Positions 48,172-59,751 of a stretch of DNA of 64,000 bases are shown here, one piece after another. Position 1 is the stretch's first letter. Each line of letters starts with the position of its first letter. The notes beneath the pieces were generated by a model. It was not told the origin of the DNA. It made no database searches and saw only the letters and a list, made by a program, of their open reading frames with translations. Made by a program: the position numbers and the translations under genes. Origin of the DNA: Verpa conica (Eukaryota > Ascomycota > Pezizomycetes > Pezizales > Morchellaceae); assembly GCA_033030425.1 (NCBI GenBank), contig JAUFSD010000003.1:3100001-3164000 (forward strand), written 5' to 3'.

Positions 48172-49698
48172 TTAATCAAAAACAATTGCTGCCTTGATAG
48201 CAGTCTTATTTTTCATTGCCTCCAAACACTCGCCCCATTGCTCGAGTTTGTAGGTCTTATTTACAATACCTTCAACCTTGACTTTGCCGGTATCGAGGTA
48301 GCCAATGGTAGCAGGGAACATGTAGGTCTCAGAGAAAGACCCAATGATGGTGATTTCGTCACCGAAGATCTTGCTAGGAGGCCATGAGACACGTGCAGAG
48401 TCGCTGTAGACACCGTACACGACGAGCTTTCCACCACGGCGAACGTAGTGAATGGCATCCTCAAGAATCTTAGGAGAACCAGTGGCTTCAACGACGATAT
48501 CAAATCCGTACGGGTTGTCCTTCTTGATCTGTTCGAATTGGGCCTCAGGGTTCTTTCGGGAAAGTTCAACGTAGACATCGGCGGCATCTAGTTTCTTGGC
48601 CAAGTCCATCTTCAGACCTTCGGGAGCAGCAACAACGACGTGGGAAGCACCGTTATGGCGGAGGAGCTGGGCGAGACAGAGACCAGTAGGTCCGGCACCG
48701 AACATGAGAACTGAGGAACCAAACTTGGGTGCAATCTTCTCAAGACCGTGGGCGGCACATGATGCAGGCTCAAGGAGAGTGGCATCAACGTCGGAGAGGT
48801 TGTGGATCTTGAAGACCTTTCCGGCAGGGTATGCGCAGTACTCGGCGAAACCACCATCCACTTGAGTCAAGTTAGTATTTGGTACCAAAGTAGATTGGTT
48901 TTTGAACTACTTACTGGTCACACCATGAGCCTCAAATTTCTCGCAAAGCAAGAGTTGTCCGCGACGACAGTAGAAGCACTCGTTGCAAAGCTCGGAGTTA
49001 TCTGCGCAGACACGCTCGCCAACCTGGAATCCCTTGACATCCTTTCCAATAGCAGCAACGACACCAACAGTCTCGTGGCCTTGAAGAATAATACAGTTAG
49101 CAATTAATGATCAATCGTGGTGTCAAACGTATAACCGTTGCGGTTGATGCTTACCAGGAATGAGCGGGAACTGCGGGGGAAAGCACGTCAGCGACTGATC
49201 AAATAACCACAGAGGTGCTTGCAGGGGCATAAATCTTGTGTGGCTATCCAGAAAGGTGTCCACCAGCATTTATAATTGGGGCCCTCCGCACTCAGTATTA
49301 GATGAGAAAGATATAATTACCTTTGCAATGAATTCTCCCTCGTGAATGTGCAAGTCCTGCAATTCAATCAGTCACTGGTCTTTCACCACCCATCCTCTTG
49401 AACCCATGAACTACTTACAGTTCCACAAACACCACAAGCCTTGACTTTAATCTGGTCTCAGTATTAGCTGAAATCCTTATCTTCAGTGCTACTCTACTAG
49501 GAAACTTACCAAAACATCGTTATCACGGACCACTGGGAGGGGAACCGTAACAACGGCATACGACAAAGGTTTGTCGTAGCTATCAATGCATTACATCAGC
49601 TACTGTACCACACCAAATTGCTAGATGAAAGAATTGATCATCTACTAGAGGAGTTAAAGCACTTACCGGAGAGCCTTCATGGTCTGAGGAAGAGACAT
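48172..49698 (-). CDS. zinc-dependent polyol dehydrogenase (D-arabinitol/sorbitol dehydrogenase type, MDR family)
   Basis: It is a medium-chain alcohol dehydrogenase, most like fungal D-arabinitol dehydrogenases that oxidise sugar alcohols with NAD(P). Seven exons on the minus strand (49667-49698, 49510-49579, 49419-49451, 49321-49356, 49155-49170, 48915-49079, 48172-48860) give 346 residues. Catalytic zinc ligands are Cys40 (KACGVCGTDLH) and His64/Glu65 (IPGHETVG), with a further Glu at 148 (LLEPASCAAHG). Structural zinc ligands are Cys94, 97, 100 and 108 (ELCNECFYCRRGQLLLC). The nucleotide-binding loop is FGAGPTGL at 171-178. Later motifs include IVVEATGSPKILEDAIHYVR and FSETYMFPA. Exons 2-5 are small, and exon 5 is just 16 nt. 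No signal peptide is seen, so it is probably cytosolic. The precise substrate cannot be fixed from sequence. Confidence 0.9.
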
Positions 49699-52029
49699 TT
49701 CTGATTGAGGTTGAGATTGGCTTTGCTAAAGTAGAGATGGGGATAGTATCTTGATGGATGGTTGAGGATGAAGAAGGATGAGAGGACTCTGAAACGAAGA
49801 AGAATCAGGATGATTGAGGGGGACTTTATAGTTTATGTGAGGCATCAGTAAGTCCTCCTCACCACTCCCCCGAGTCTTGTCCACAGCGAAACGAAACACA
49901 AGGCAAAACAAGGACAGATAGCTCCATCATCGGGTCCGGTGTGCTTGCCTCCTCCCCCAGACACCATCTCTCGGTCGCCCGTCCACAGGCCCCTAGCTTG
50001 CATCCCGTCCGGACGCTAATTGACGCTGTTGCGTTGTCCTAACTTCGATACCATGGCCGTATCCCTCCACCGCGGCGGACTCAAGCAGCCAGCCGGTCGA
50101 GTTGACCCCACTAACCCCACCAACTGATCGACTAACCCCTCTTTCGTACAACCCTCGCTCTCCCTCGCCGCGCCGCACCCCCTGCTATCCGGGATAACCA
50201 GCGGCTTCCTTGGATATCCCGTTTACCTGACGCGATAAATTCCCCCAACTTCCAGTACATACTACACTTTTAAAATCTGCAAGGAAACCATTACGTAGCA
50301 TTCCCCCGACTAGATAGACAGAGACCGGAGCATAGGAATTTACACTGGTTGTGTTTACTATTTCCCAATTCTCAATTCCCGCACTATCGGCAAAATTCTT
50401 GCCGGAAAACTAAAGATTCTTGCTATAACTCGTCTCTACAAAGTAACTCCATGAGTTTTTGGGAATATCCCTCATTGCAGGTCATGCGATAAAGTACGTA
50501 CTTAGTATGGATTTCAGGCCGGCAAGTAATGGCCCAAGCAAAGTAATATACGCAAACAAACAAGGGAACGGATATGTTTCCTTGCAGTCGTGTGAAATTA
50601 AGATATCATATGATTTCTAGGTAAGTAACGCGGGTTGTTTCCTCAAATATTCACCCCTCCCTCTCGTCCCAATGCTATATCCATACTCTTGCATAACAAA
50701 GATATTCCAGGTTGCACATACTCTTGGCTGCCTTCCAATAGATAGATGTGCCTAATTACTTCCCAGCCCTCTAGCATACCCCTTACTAGTAGACCTAACG
50801 GCAAACCCCGCAGTCAAACACAACGCCCAGTACCGGTACTCAATAGTAAATATAATACCGTTGGAACAATTTATATACATAATAATTGCATCTACAGATC
50901 CCGAAAAGCCCCTATAACCAGCCCTTATCTAAACTCCACAGCCTATAGATAAAGCTTCTTGTCAGCAAAAAAAAAAAAAACAGCTGAACTTCCTTGCATC
51001 ACCGAGGTCGCATTTCATGGGGTCTTGGGTAGACGCGGGTTTCCTTCCAGACTGCATATTATGTGCTGCAACATCAGTTAAGCAGAGAAGAGCAGTACAT
51101 AAGGTGGGGTAATTATTTAGGATGCACATCAATAATGTACGTTAGGCTGAGCTGCAGGTAGACTTCCTTTCATTCCTTTTTTTTCCTTTCCCTTCCTCTT
51201 TCCCCGATCAGATATCCGGGGGAAGAAACGAAACGAGTCCCGTCTTTTAAGCCACTATACGTAAATAAACAAAAGAAGCAAATAAAAATAAAAGCGATGA
51301 ACCCCGCCGATGAGCAGGGAATCACAAAAGGGGGGCCCGATAGTAATCTCATATATAATATAAGCAACATCTGTAAGCAATAACAATCGAGCCTTCCCAA
51401 GATCTCAAAGCTGCACACCGATGCGCTCTACTCCGATGTGTTAATCACACATCTCCTTCTCCTTCTCCTCATCGCCCCATTACATACTGCGGCCATTACT
51501 ATCAATCACTGATTTATTATTAATTATTTTCCCGGGGTTTTCTTTTTTCTCTCTTTCTTCTAGCCGATCGATGGGAAGATCTTAAAAGATTTCTTAAGTC
51601 CAGCCCGTGTTCACTCACGTGATTCACATACTACTAAACATCCCCCCCCCCCCCAAAAAAAGAGCTGTGATAAGAAATTGGACTAAGATCGAAAGAGCCT
51701 ATGACCCACTGCATAATATTTAAGACACTTCTCAAAGTAATACCAGTCATGAATTATATACTACACTACTTTCTACAGTTCCTTCTTTAGACTTAACTAA
51801 TTAGAAATATATAATAGAAGCTATATCCAAGAAAGCACCCAAGCAACCCCCCCTTCCGTTTTTGCGATGATATTACACTGTGAGGTCTCCATATTATAGA
51901 CCTTGTCACTTCGACGAGACATCCATAGCGGACCGACCACGGCCCGATATATCTAGCCATCTTTTAGCTATGATTTTAGTATCATATTGTGGAAAAGGAA
52001 GTCCAAGAGCCCCCATCGATGCTGAGGGA

Positions 52030-52206
52030 AAAGAGCCCCCTTAACACACCTCAAAGGTACAAAAACCTCTGAAGTTTTCAGGTGAAGATGGCCTACCGGT
52101 GTTAGCACCGGGAAGCCTAGTCGCACTTATTCTGGGACAAGTGAGAAACGGTCCGCGGTTCAGCCCCTGGGAGACACTTTTTTTTTTTTTAATGCCCGGG
52201 TATTTT
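52030..52206 (+). repeat. dispersed 175-bp element, Pol III-like, copy 2
   Basis: The same order as copy 1 at 29254-29427: an opening AAGAGCCCCC, an A-box-like TGGCCTACCGG, CACTT/AAGTG arms, a B-box-like GGTTCAGCCCC, then a run of twelve T. Relative to copy 1 the first hairpin is longer: CCGGTG and CACCGG pair around TTAG, while copy 1 has CCGG/CCGG around TATA. The stem therefore survives a 4-base length change. The flanks are unrelated to those of copy 1. Confidence 0.6.
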
Positions 52207-52749
52207 AATATTTGTTACTCAAGATTAAGGTAGTACATATAGCTTCATAAATCCCATGACCCTCCCAACCTAGAACCTTGGACCTGGGTCATGCATCCAA
52301 GCCCAAGAACCAAGGGTCGAGAATCCCACCGTCAATCGGATATCAACAATAACTCGCAGCATGCCAGCGAGCCTTTCATATGCAAAAGGGAAAAAAAAGG
52401 AAATATAGGCCATTATCAGTTAAAGAGAGCACTTTATCCCAACCCTACTTGCCAAATTAGTCCTCCCGCCGCGGTTGCAAACGACTTCCATCACTCCGCT
52501 ACACTCCGTTCTCACGATAATTAATTTATTAGAAGAGATTATACGTACAACCCACCTACAAGAAGCACCTAAGTAGAGGAGATGCTATCGCCCCTTTATT
52601 AATAGCAAAATATTACATCAATGAAAATGAAAACGAAAAAAAAAACACGAACCCCCCATTCTCCTAGTACATTATCCCCTGAACAGGTTAGTCACAGCAA
52701 AAAATCCCCCCGGGAAAGGACTCCACCAGGTACTCACCCCCAGTCATCC

Positions 52750-53400
52750 CCGAACAGTGCCTCCATTTTTCAACGCGGCGTACATGCAATCCATCTCTCT
52801 TTGTCCCGACCCATTCGTCCAAATAGTACATTAATCTTCTCTGTCAATTTAAAAGATGTACCATCGTATCTGAGAATTCACCAAGTTTCTCCTATTATAA
52901 CAAACCAATACACCTCGCTTCCACCATTGTTGTCTCTCATATCCTTCATCGACAGCAGACACTGTCTCATTTCCAGAGAAGACCTCTCTACTTCTACTAT
53001 AATGACAAACATCTCCTTCGCTACCGAAATTATATCCATCACTACGAATTCCCCCGCGTTACCTGTCTCAAAGTCAATCTCCTTGTCCCTCCATAACTGC
53101 ATACTCTTGCATCCCGTCATACATGTGAAATCAAATAGTATTGGACTGACGATGGCGTAAACCAAGTCATTGATGTTAGCTTCTTTAAAATCTATGTCCA
53201 CCTCCGACACTAAGATATTCCACTATCCGGTCATAAACCATTTCCTTGGCCAGGTTGAGACCATTCTCTTCAAGCCTATACTTGTCAACTGTCTCTGCTA
53301 GAGATTCGAATGTTTGTAGTTTAAAACTAGTCTTTTCTCTGCGTCTAAGGACATATTAGAATAGGTAATCCACTTTGACTTTCGCTTCTTCTGGCCCCCA
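52750..53400 (-). pseudogene. decayed gene for a restriction-endonuclease-like repetitive-family protein
   Basis: Minus-strand fragments read in order SFKLQTFESLAETVDKY, AKEMVYDRIVEYL, then after a frameshift near 53215 VDIDFKEANINDLVYAIV, FVVMDIISVAKEMFVII and LLSMKDMRDNNGGSEVYWF. A second shift with a small deletion near 52780 precedes DCMYAALKNGG and a stop. From memory, similar sequences recur as multicopy families in Pezizomycete genomes. The strand-D...E-x-K pattern there suggests a PD-(D/E)XK nuclease-like fold. Here the E-x-K position appears to read E-V-E. An in-frame stop also occurs near 53345. The family assignment is tentative; the broken state is directly visible. Confidence 0.55.
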
Positions 53401-54075
53401 CTTATACTGTCCTGGCTTGGGTGATTGCATGGCCGGGTAATCTTGTCTAGGTGCCAAGGTGGCCCTTTCCGGAAAAAACTATACTAATTATACAAAAATC
53501 ATTAACCCCACCGCCTGCCCCTGCCAACATCTCCTTAGATATAATAAAATATATATACATGATATGAAAGGAGGGACAAAAACTAATCTCAACCTAAAAG
53601 ATTGGTTGAAAGCCCCACTATTACCTTTATAAGAAAGGACAGCACTTGTCATTATTAAAATTCGGACAAGAATCTCCTATAACTATTTACTCTTACGCCG
53701 AAGCTTAACTGTCTTCCCCACCCACCATGCGCCCTTGCATCTCATTCTCACGTGCCAGTTACCAGTCCATCGTCGATCATCGTCTGTCATCTAAAGATGC
53801 ATAAACTGATTGCGCACATGTATTCCCGCCCCCGCTTTTTCACAATTCTATTAGTAGCATGATGGCGATCCCTCAATCACCTACCCACATCCGAAATCTG
53901 AACCCGGTTGTTGCACTAATTTTTCGAGACAGAATTGACCCCTCGGTCCAGTTCAAAAAAGTTTAAACCCACGCGCACGAACATCTCAACCTCGCCCATC
54001 ATTACGCAATTATAACCACCCCTAACCCCAAACAGCAAAAGAAAAACAAATGTCCATAGCCCCGAAACACCATAA

Positions 54076-57000
54076 TCACTTCAGCCCAAAGCCCTCACTC
54101 TCTGTTACGGCACGCCAGAGCATCTTCTCTAGCTTCTCCCTCCGCTTATATCTCCAAAGGCAAATCTGGTTGAAACAAGTTCTTGCTACAGGGAACCTAT
54201 TACAGTCCTGTCCCAGACACCCAACCTTGATAATCAAGCTCGTCGCACCCATGGCTGGGATCCTATCGCTCCCTGTAATGAAGTGCAGTAGCAACCTCTG
54301 TTCTTTTGGCGTAATCTTCTCGAAGAAGCCCCAGAACCACCTAACAACAGGATCATTCTCCGCCGGCGTCGAGTTACCCCAACCATCATATATTGCAACG
54401 GCTTTCATCGCAGAAACGTCAAGGGCTTCATCGGAACCACGGATGAGAAGTTCAATTTCTTCAGGTCGGAAAAGGGATAATGCGTTGCCGCCACAAACTG
54501 TATAAAACCCACGCTTGAAAGGCTCAAACTGCCTCGCAACAGAGGTATCTAGAATCCATTTTAGGTAGAGGTCAACGAACTCCTTCCGGTTGGCATTTGT
54601 AACAGCTCTATTCTCACCACCGGGACAAAGCGGTGTGAGGATAACTTCGCCGAATCTCTCCGACTCTGCAACAAAGTCCCGGCAGAATGTAGTTTCAACG
54701 TCACCTTCGAACTCTAGCAGCTTTCCTAACCCACTTGCTAACCCAGGGCGGAAAACCGCGAGGTCTTCCAAAGTCTGTACTAAAGGAGGACGGACGGAGG
54801 ATGTTGCCAGCTGGTGCTTGTTTGTTAAGTGCAGAAGCTTTTTGAAGACGTATGGTGGTAAGGCCACATCTAAGATGGTAGAGTTGTAGATTGCTAGTCC
54901 CAACAGTACACCAACAAGGTAGTACTCCTCTGAAGATTCCAAAGAGTACGGATTGAAATAACAGTACTCAGAGTCCTCGTCGTAGACAAACATGCCTAGC
55001 CACTTTGAGCCGCTCATCCAGAGAGAGAATATTAAGGGGGTGTTATAACTCACCGTAGTTAGGATCAAAAACATCTCGGGCGACCATCAAGAACCACTCC
55101 TTCTTTAATCCACCCGCATCAACACCATCCTCTCCGATAAACTCAATCCTCAATCCTTTCTTGATATCATCAATTCCACCTACCCCCTCACTAATTCCTC
55201 TCAAACTATCCTCAACCAAGCACTCTCTCCGAACCTTCAGTACGAGATATTGATTTACCGCTCTTCTGGTTGATATACTATTGAAAAATGCCTGTCGAGC
55301 TTGAACCTCCATTTGCCGCTTTGCGTCGTGTTCAAGAATCTGTATCTTGGATCCCATAGACAACAAAAACGAATATTGGCAAAAACAGAACTTTGTTGAA
55401 CGCGACTCCCAGACGTCAAAATCAGCAATCAAATCATGGTAGTCGAGAAGCATATTGTAGAACTCGCTGGTGAGAATGATTTGGCCCCTCCGCCACGCCT
55501 CTCGCCTTGCAACTGCTGTTGAATTTATGCCTTCATCATCTCTGGCACTCTGGACAAAACCACGACGACCAGCAGTATTATTATTCGCTGAAAAGAATAG
55601 TGCCATGACTTTCGCTGCTGCTTTGATCTGCCAATCGTCATTATAAGGCAATTGTGTAATCCTTTCTCCCAACATTCCAGTTATCTGCTGCGGTTTCTTT
55701 TTCACGGGCTGTCTTGTAAGACGGTAAGTGATAAAGCTCCCTACTAATTCTACCAACCGCCGAAACTGGACTTCCGGCATCCGAGTAAACCATGAGACGA
55801 GGTAATGATGGATTGAGTTATCGAGGTTTCCGAGTAGTCCCATAATACGCTTAATGATACCGGAATGATGACCAGGACCACCTGAATTGTTACTTCGGTT
55901 TGGTGAAGTAGAAGCTTGTCTTTTTAGCTAGGTTATTAAAAAATAAACCCCACCTACTACGGTGGGGGCAAGATTTAAGGGAGAAGACATACTGTGGACT
56001 GTCTTAGAGACCGGACGAGCAGACTCTGGGTACAATAGAGGATTTGCTAAGATTATAAGTAGGAATCTAACATCCTCAGGCTTCTTTAACGGTCTTCCGG
56101 GACGCTTCAAAAGACTTTCGGTAGCCTTTAGCAAAACCCTGGCTATATGAGCTTTAGCTTCTTCAATCTCTGCTGCTACTTCAGTATCCCAGTTCCCGGG
56201 ATTCCCGTCCTCGTCCTTATAATCAGCGCCAACATTTATGACCATGTCATAGAACTCATCAACACGTTCCCAGTCAATCCCAGGGCTCCTCACGCTAGTC
56301 TTGTTTTCAGATCCGCTCTTGGCCCTCTCCCGTCTAACAGTACCCAGCTCTTTCCCTAGAAACCTACCTCTCTGTAATAAAATTGTCTCCTTCTCTCCAA
56401 GTTTTGTTGTAACGGGTATTTCCATCTCCTTTAGTACTTTTGGTGGGGTTTTATCCATTCTAGGCGAAGGAGGTCGATTATCCGGGTATTTTAGTTCGGA
56501 GTCCCCACCCCCACTACGTCTTTTTAGAAAGCTCGCATTCAGACAATCACAACTGGTAAAAGCTGTAGCCAAGTAATTCTCCAACGGCCTAAACGCTTTC
56601 CTCACCATTTGCTCATGGGGGCTGCTCTCCTTAGAACTCCCTTCCCGCCTGCTCCCCCCTCCCAAGTTATCGCTCAACCCTTGTACCGCCGAACCTTTCC
56701 CCATGGATAAGTATTCTGACCGGTGGTCCCTAGGTGGAGACGTAGTGGGGAGGCTCTCAGAAAGAGTTAATATAGGCAATGAAGGTCTGCGTGACGGTCC
56801 CAAATTTGCCTGATCCCTGTGTGCAGGAAACGCCATCATCGCAGCAGAAGTATTAGGTGAAAAATCAGTGAATGCCGGTGGTGTCTGCACTGGGTCTCCA
56901 AACCCCCCAGACTCATTCGACGACCTCCCCGGAATCGGAATAGGAATCGGCGGGGGAGGCGGCGGATGTTCCGGCATCTTTTGTAGCCATTCTTTCGTCT

Positions 57001-57669
57001 CTAGGAAACCTTTAACGGTGCTGTCTATGATAGCTCTAGCTCTCTCGACAGAAATCGGTGGTATAACTATAGCAGTATCAGCCTTGAAAATCCTATACAA
57101 GTCCCTTCGCTTTGGTATACCATACCGCTAGTACCCAGCTCAGCGGGGGAGAGATCGTTGATGGTTGTGCATGCTGTGCATCGAAAAACCGATAAATGGG
57201 TTGGCCACCGAACACAAGAATCGCAGCACGAGCAACGCCCTGTCGTCTAAAATACACAAACCCCCCCCCCTTTGTAAGCATAAAAGTGCACATTCAAGTA
57301 AGAGAAGAGCAAGAAAGAAAGAAAGCCATCAAAGGAAGTCAAAAAAAAAAAAAAAACACGCACAAAATTCATCTGCATGTTTCCCTTCTTACCGGGATTC
57401 ATGTCTTTGGGGACTGCCGAGTACCTCCTATTACTCTCACCATTCCTTTCCGAAGAGCCCAACAGCTCTCCCTCGTTTCCTCTGGTACCAAGATGTTTAC
57501 TCGATTCCTGGTTTGCGCCGACCGAGCTCGACTGGCTGGTAGGTGGTATGTAATGTGATAATGACCTCCCATGGGCCCTCGAGGTGGATGGTCTCGGCGG
57601 TGCTTCAAGGACCGAAAGATGCTCCGGGTTATGGGAGGATGGAAGCAGACGAGAAGGCCAAGACGGCAT
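54076..57669 (-). CDS. HUL4: HECT-type E3 ubiquitin ligase, HUL4-like
   Basis: It transfers ubiquitin from an E2 through a thioester on its HECT cysteine. Exons on the minus strand are 57393-57669, 57135-57239, 55954-57066, 55054-55881 and 54076-54995 (1080 residues). The N-terminus is Ser/Pro-rich, followed by a zinc-ribbon-like segment at about 93-116 (GRCSCCDSCVRWP, VFRCTAC). Then come ISVERARAIID, a disordered Pro/Ser stretch and a helical mid-region (SGIIKRIMGLLGN). The HECT domain takes the last 350 residues (IEFIGEDGVDAGGLKKEWF, YYLVGVLLGLAIYNSTILDV). Cys1048 in ARTCFNQICL is the catalytic residue. The intron at 57067-57134 was placed by its CTGAT branch site and phase. The intron at 55882-55953 is less certain; shorter alternatives of 30-39 nt exist. 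The HUL4 name rests on overall layout, not a search. Confidence 0.88.
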
Positions 57670-59751
57670 TCTTTTTTTTTTTTTCCTTTGCTGAAGAGAA
57701 GAAGCACTCCTTCTGATTGGTCTTTATTGTGTTTTTTTTGGATGATGGTAGAATAGAACCTGGGGGGGGGGAGGGGTTAAACTGGAAAGAAGCCAAAACC
57801 TGGGGGATGAGATGAGGAGAAGATGGTAACACTGTTCGAGAGAGAGAGAAAAACCAGACAGGTAAAGGCTCACTCGTGACCTTAGACTCCAGATGATACA
57901 CGAGAGTGAGAAAGGAGGATATGGGGAGTGTGGGTGAGACCGATGGACTACAGGAAGGCCGAGTTACCTACTTTGTTGTACCTATCATGTAGTATTAATA
58001 GAGAGACAACGTTAGAATATAACCAGAAGGCAATCCGGCAGCCGTATGCAGAACAGAATCGAATAGGTTAACGCGACTAAATATACAGAGTAATTAATCT
58101 CTGTTGCAAGCTTCTTTCTTTTTTTCTCCTCCTCCCCCCCCCTCAAATTGGTCCAGGCCAGTTATCGTGAACCATCACTCGATACAGACGACATTGGGGC
58201 CCTTGTCAAACATCAAATAAAGTAAAGTAAAAAAAAGGTGTCGGGTGGTGTTTGTGGAGAGCTCAGAGAGCTCCCCGCTCCCTGCCCCCTGCTCCGCGTG
58301 ATTCCGGCACCCAGCACATCCCCGCTTAACCCCCTGAAAGCGGCGCGTAAATAGAAACACATGCCTGGGAGCTCATGATCGCCAGGGTTTGCTCTGCGTA
58401 TCTCTAGAGAGGGCTCCACTATGAAGTAACCGAGTCTACAAAAGAACTCAGGTTCGTCTATCAAAATCGTACTATGGACGGTAATGCTTACTATTCCGTA
58501 CATGCTACCTGCTCTTTAAAGTGTCCCTAAGTATAGGACTATTCTCAATAAACCGGCAGGAGTTATATCAATACGGCCCCAATCACTGTCGATCGTCTTG
58601 GTGTTTTGGATTAGAGTATTTAGAATAGAATAAACAGGACAGACAGATACGGGGGTTTCTCGAGGGGGAAGCTCGAGTGTGTCTCTATGACGGAAATAAG
58701 TATAGATTTGCATCCCTGTAACAACTTAAAAGACTCGGCAGAAAGCCTTCAAGGTGAGATAACAAAAGGGGTGGATCTGTAACGATATTAATAGGAGAAA
58801 CGGTCAAGGTCAAGGTCACAAATAATCACTCGCCAGAAACTTCCCAAGTTTATCATTTCACTAGATAGCCATCTTCCTGTAGACCTACTGAACGCATAAA
58901 ACTTAGATATCTTTGGGCTTTCAATATTTCACACCCAACTCCACCCATGGATAGACCTCCCAACGCTTAAAAGCTAACTAAGGGAAAATATAAAAAAAGC
59001 AACCACTACACATCCGCAAAAAAAAGGATTAAACATCCACCAAGAACATAACACACACAATCCGCCCCAGCTCTCAGCCTAAGGTCGGGGCCACAAACAA
59101 CGTACCAGTACCATCATAGACTAAAAACTATGAGTGTAGAACAAATAGACATTCTAAATACCATCATACAAAGAAATCGTCCAAGACATATAGTACGAGA
59201 CGGGTGCGTTACAAAAGGGTATTGATGCACGACTCGCTACTCGTACCAGAGAAAGACATAAAAAAAAGAACATAAAAAGCCGTTTACAGAACTACCTCAC
59301 ATGCTACTTACCTATACAGCCCTTATCCTAAGATATACGGGCTACTATCCAAATAGCCTCACCATGCATGCAGCCAAGACCCTAACCAAGGTGCCATATA
59401 GAAAGGAAAGTAAATAAGCCTAACATCACGGGCAAAAAGACAAAAGCCACTCGTAAAAAAAAAGGTGGATGAGAGAAAGACGTGAAGGATAAAAAAAAGA
59501 TAAAAAAAGGCAGATATCCCAAGCAAACTCCACAGTAATGATGATAGTACAAATTTGCACGCTCACAATACAAATATCATATGAAAAAAGTTGCAGGCCT
59601 CTCTGCACAACTTCCCCTCCCAACATAGGCTATACACAGAAATGAACCCAGAAAGTAATATCACCAAAAAGAAAAAAAAGTGAAAAGTTGAATTATACCC
59701 TACCCATTTTCTATCTGTTCCCCAAAAGTAAAAGGAAATAATGTGATTAAA
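57670..59751. other. intergenic region between HECT ligase and KRE6-like genes
   Basis: About 2.1 kb. It has T/A-rich and CCCC-rich tracts just upstream of the HECT start and short palindromes (CTCGAG twice near 58660-58675, GAGCTC twice near 58259-58273). An A-rich 3' flank of the KRE6-like gene runs up to 59751. No gene is supported. Confidence 0.55.

Larger units (their letters stand above)
49699..54075. other. 4.4-kb gene-poor region with element copy 2 and a broken gene
   Basis: The left part is the dehydrogenase promoter. No intact gene follows. It contains the second copy of the 175-bp element (52030-52206) and a decayed reading frame at 52750-53400 (minus). A long plus-strand frame at 52621-53160 is the antisense shadow of that decayed gene. 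Confidence 0.55.

Noticed and set aside
52621..53160. 179-codon plus-strand open frame
   Set aside because: It is the antisense shadow of the decayed nuclease-like gene on the minus strand; its composition is Ser/Pro/Ile-rich without any motif.
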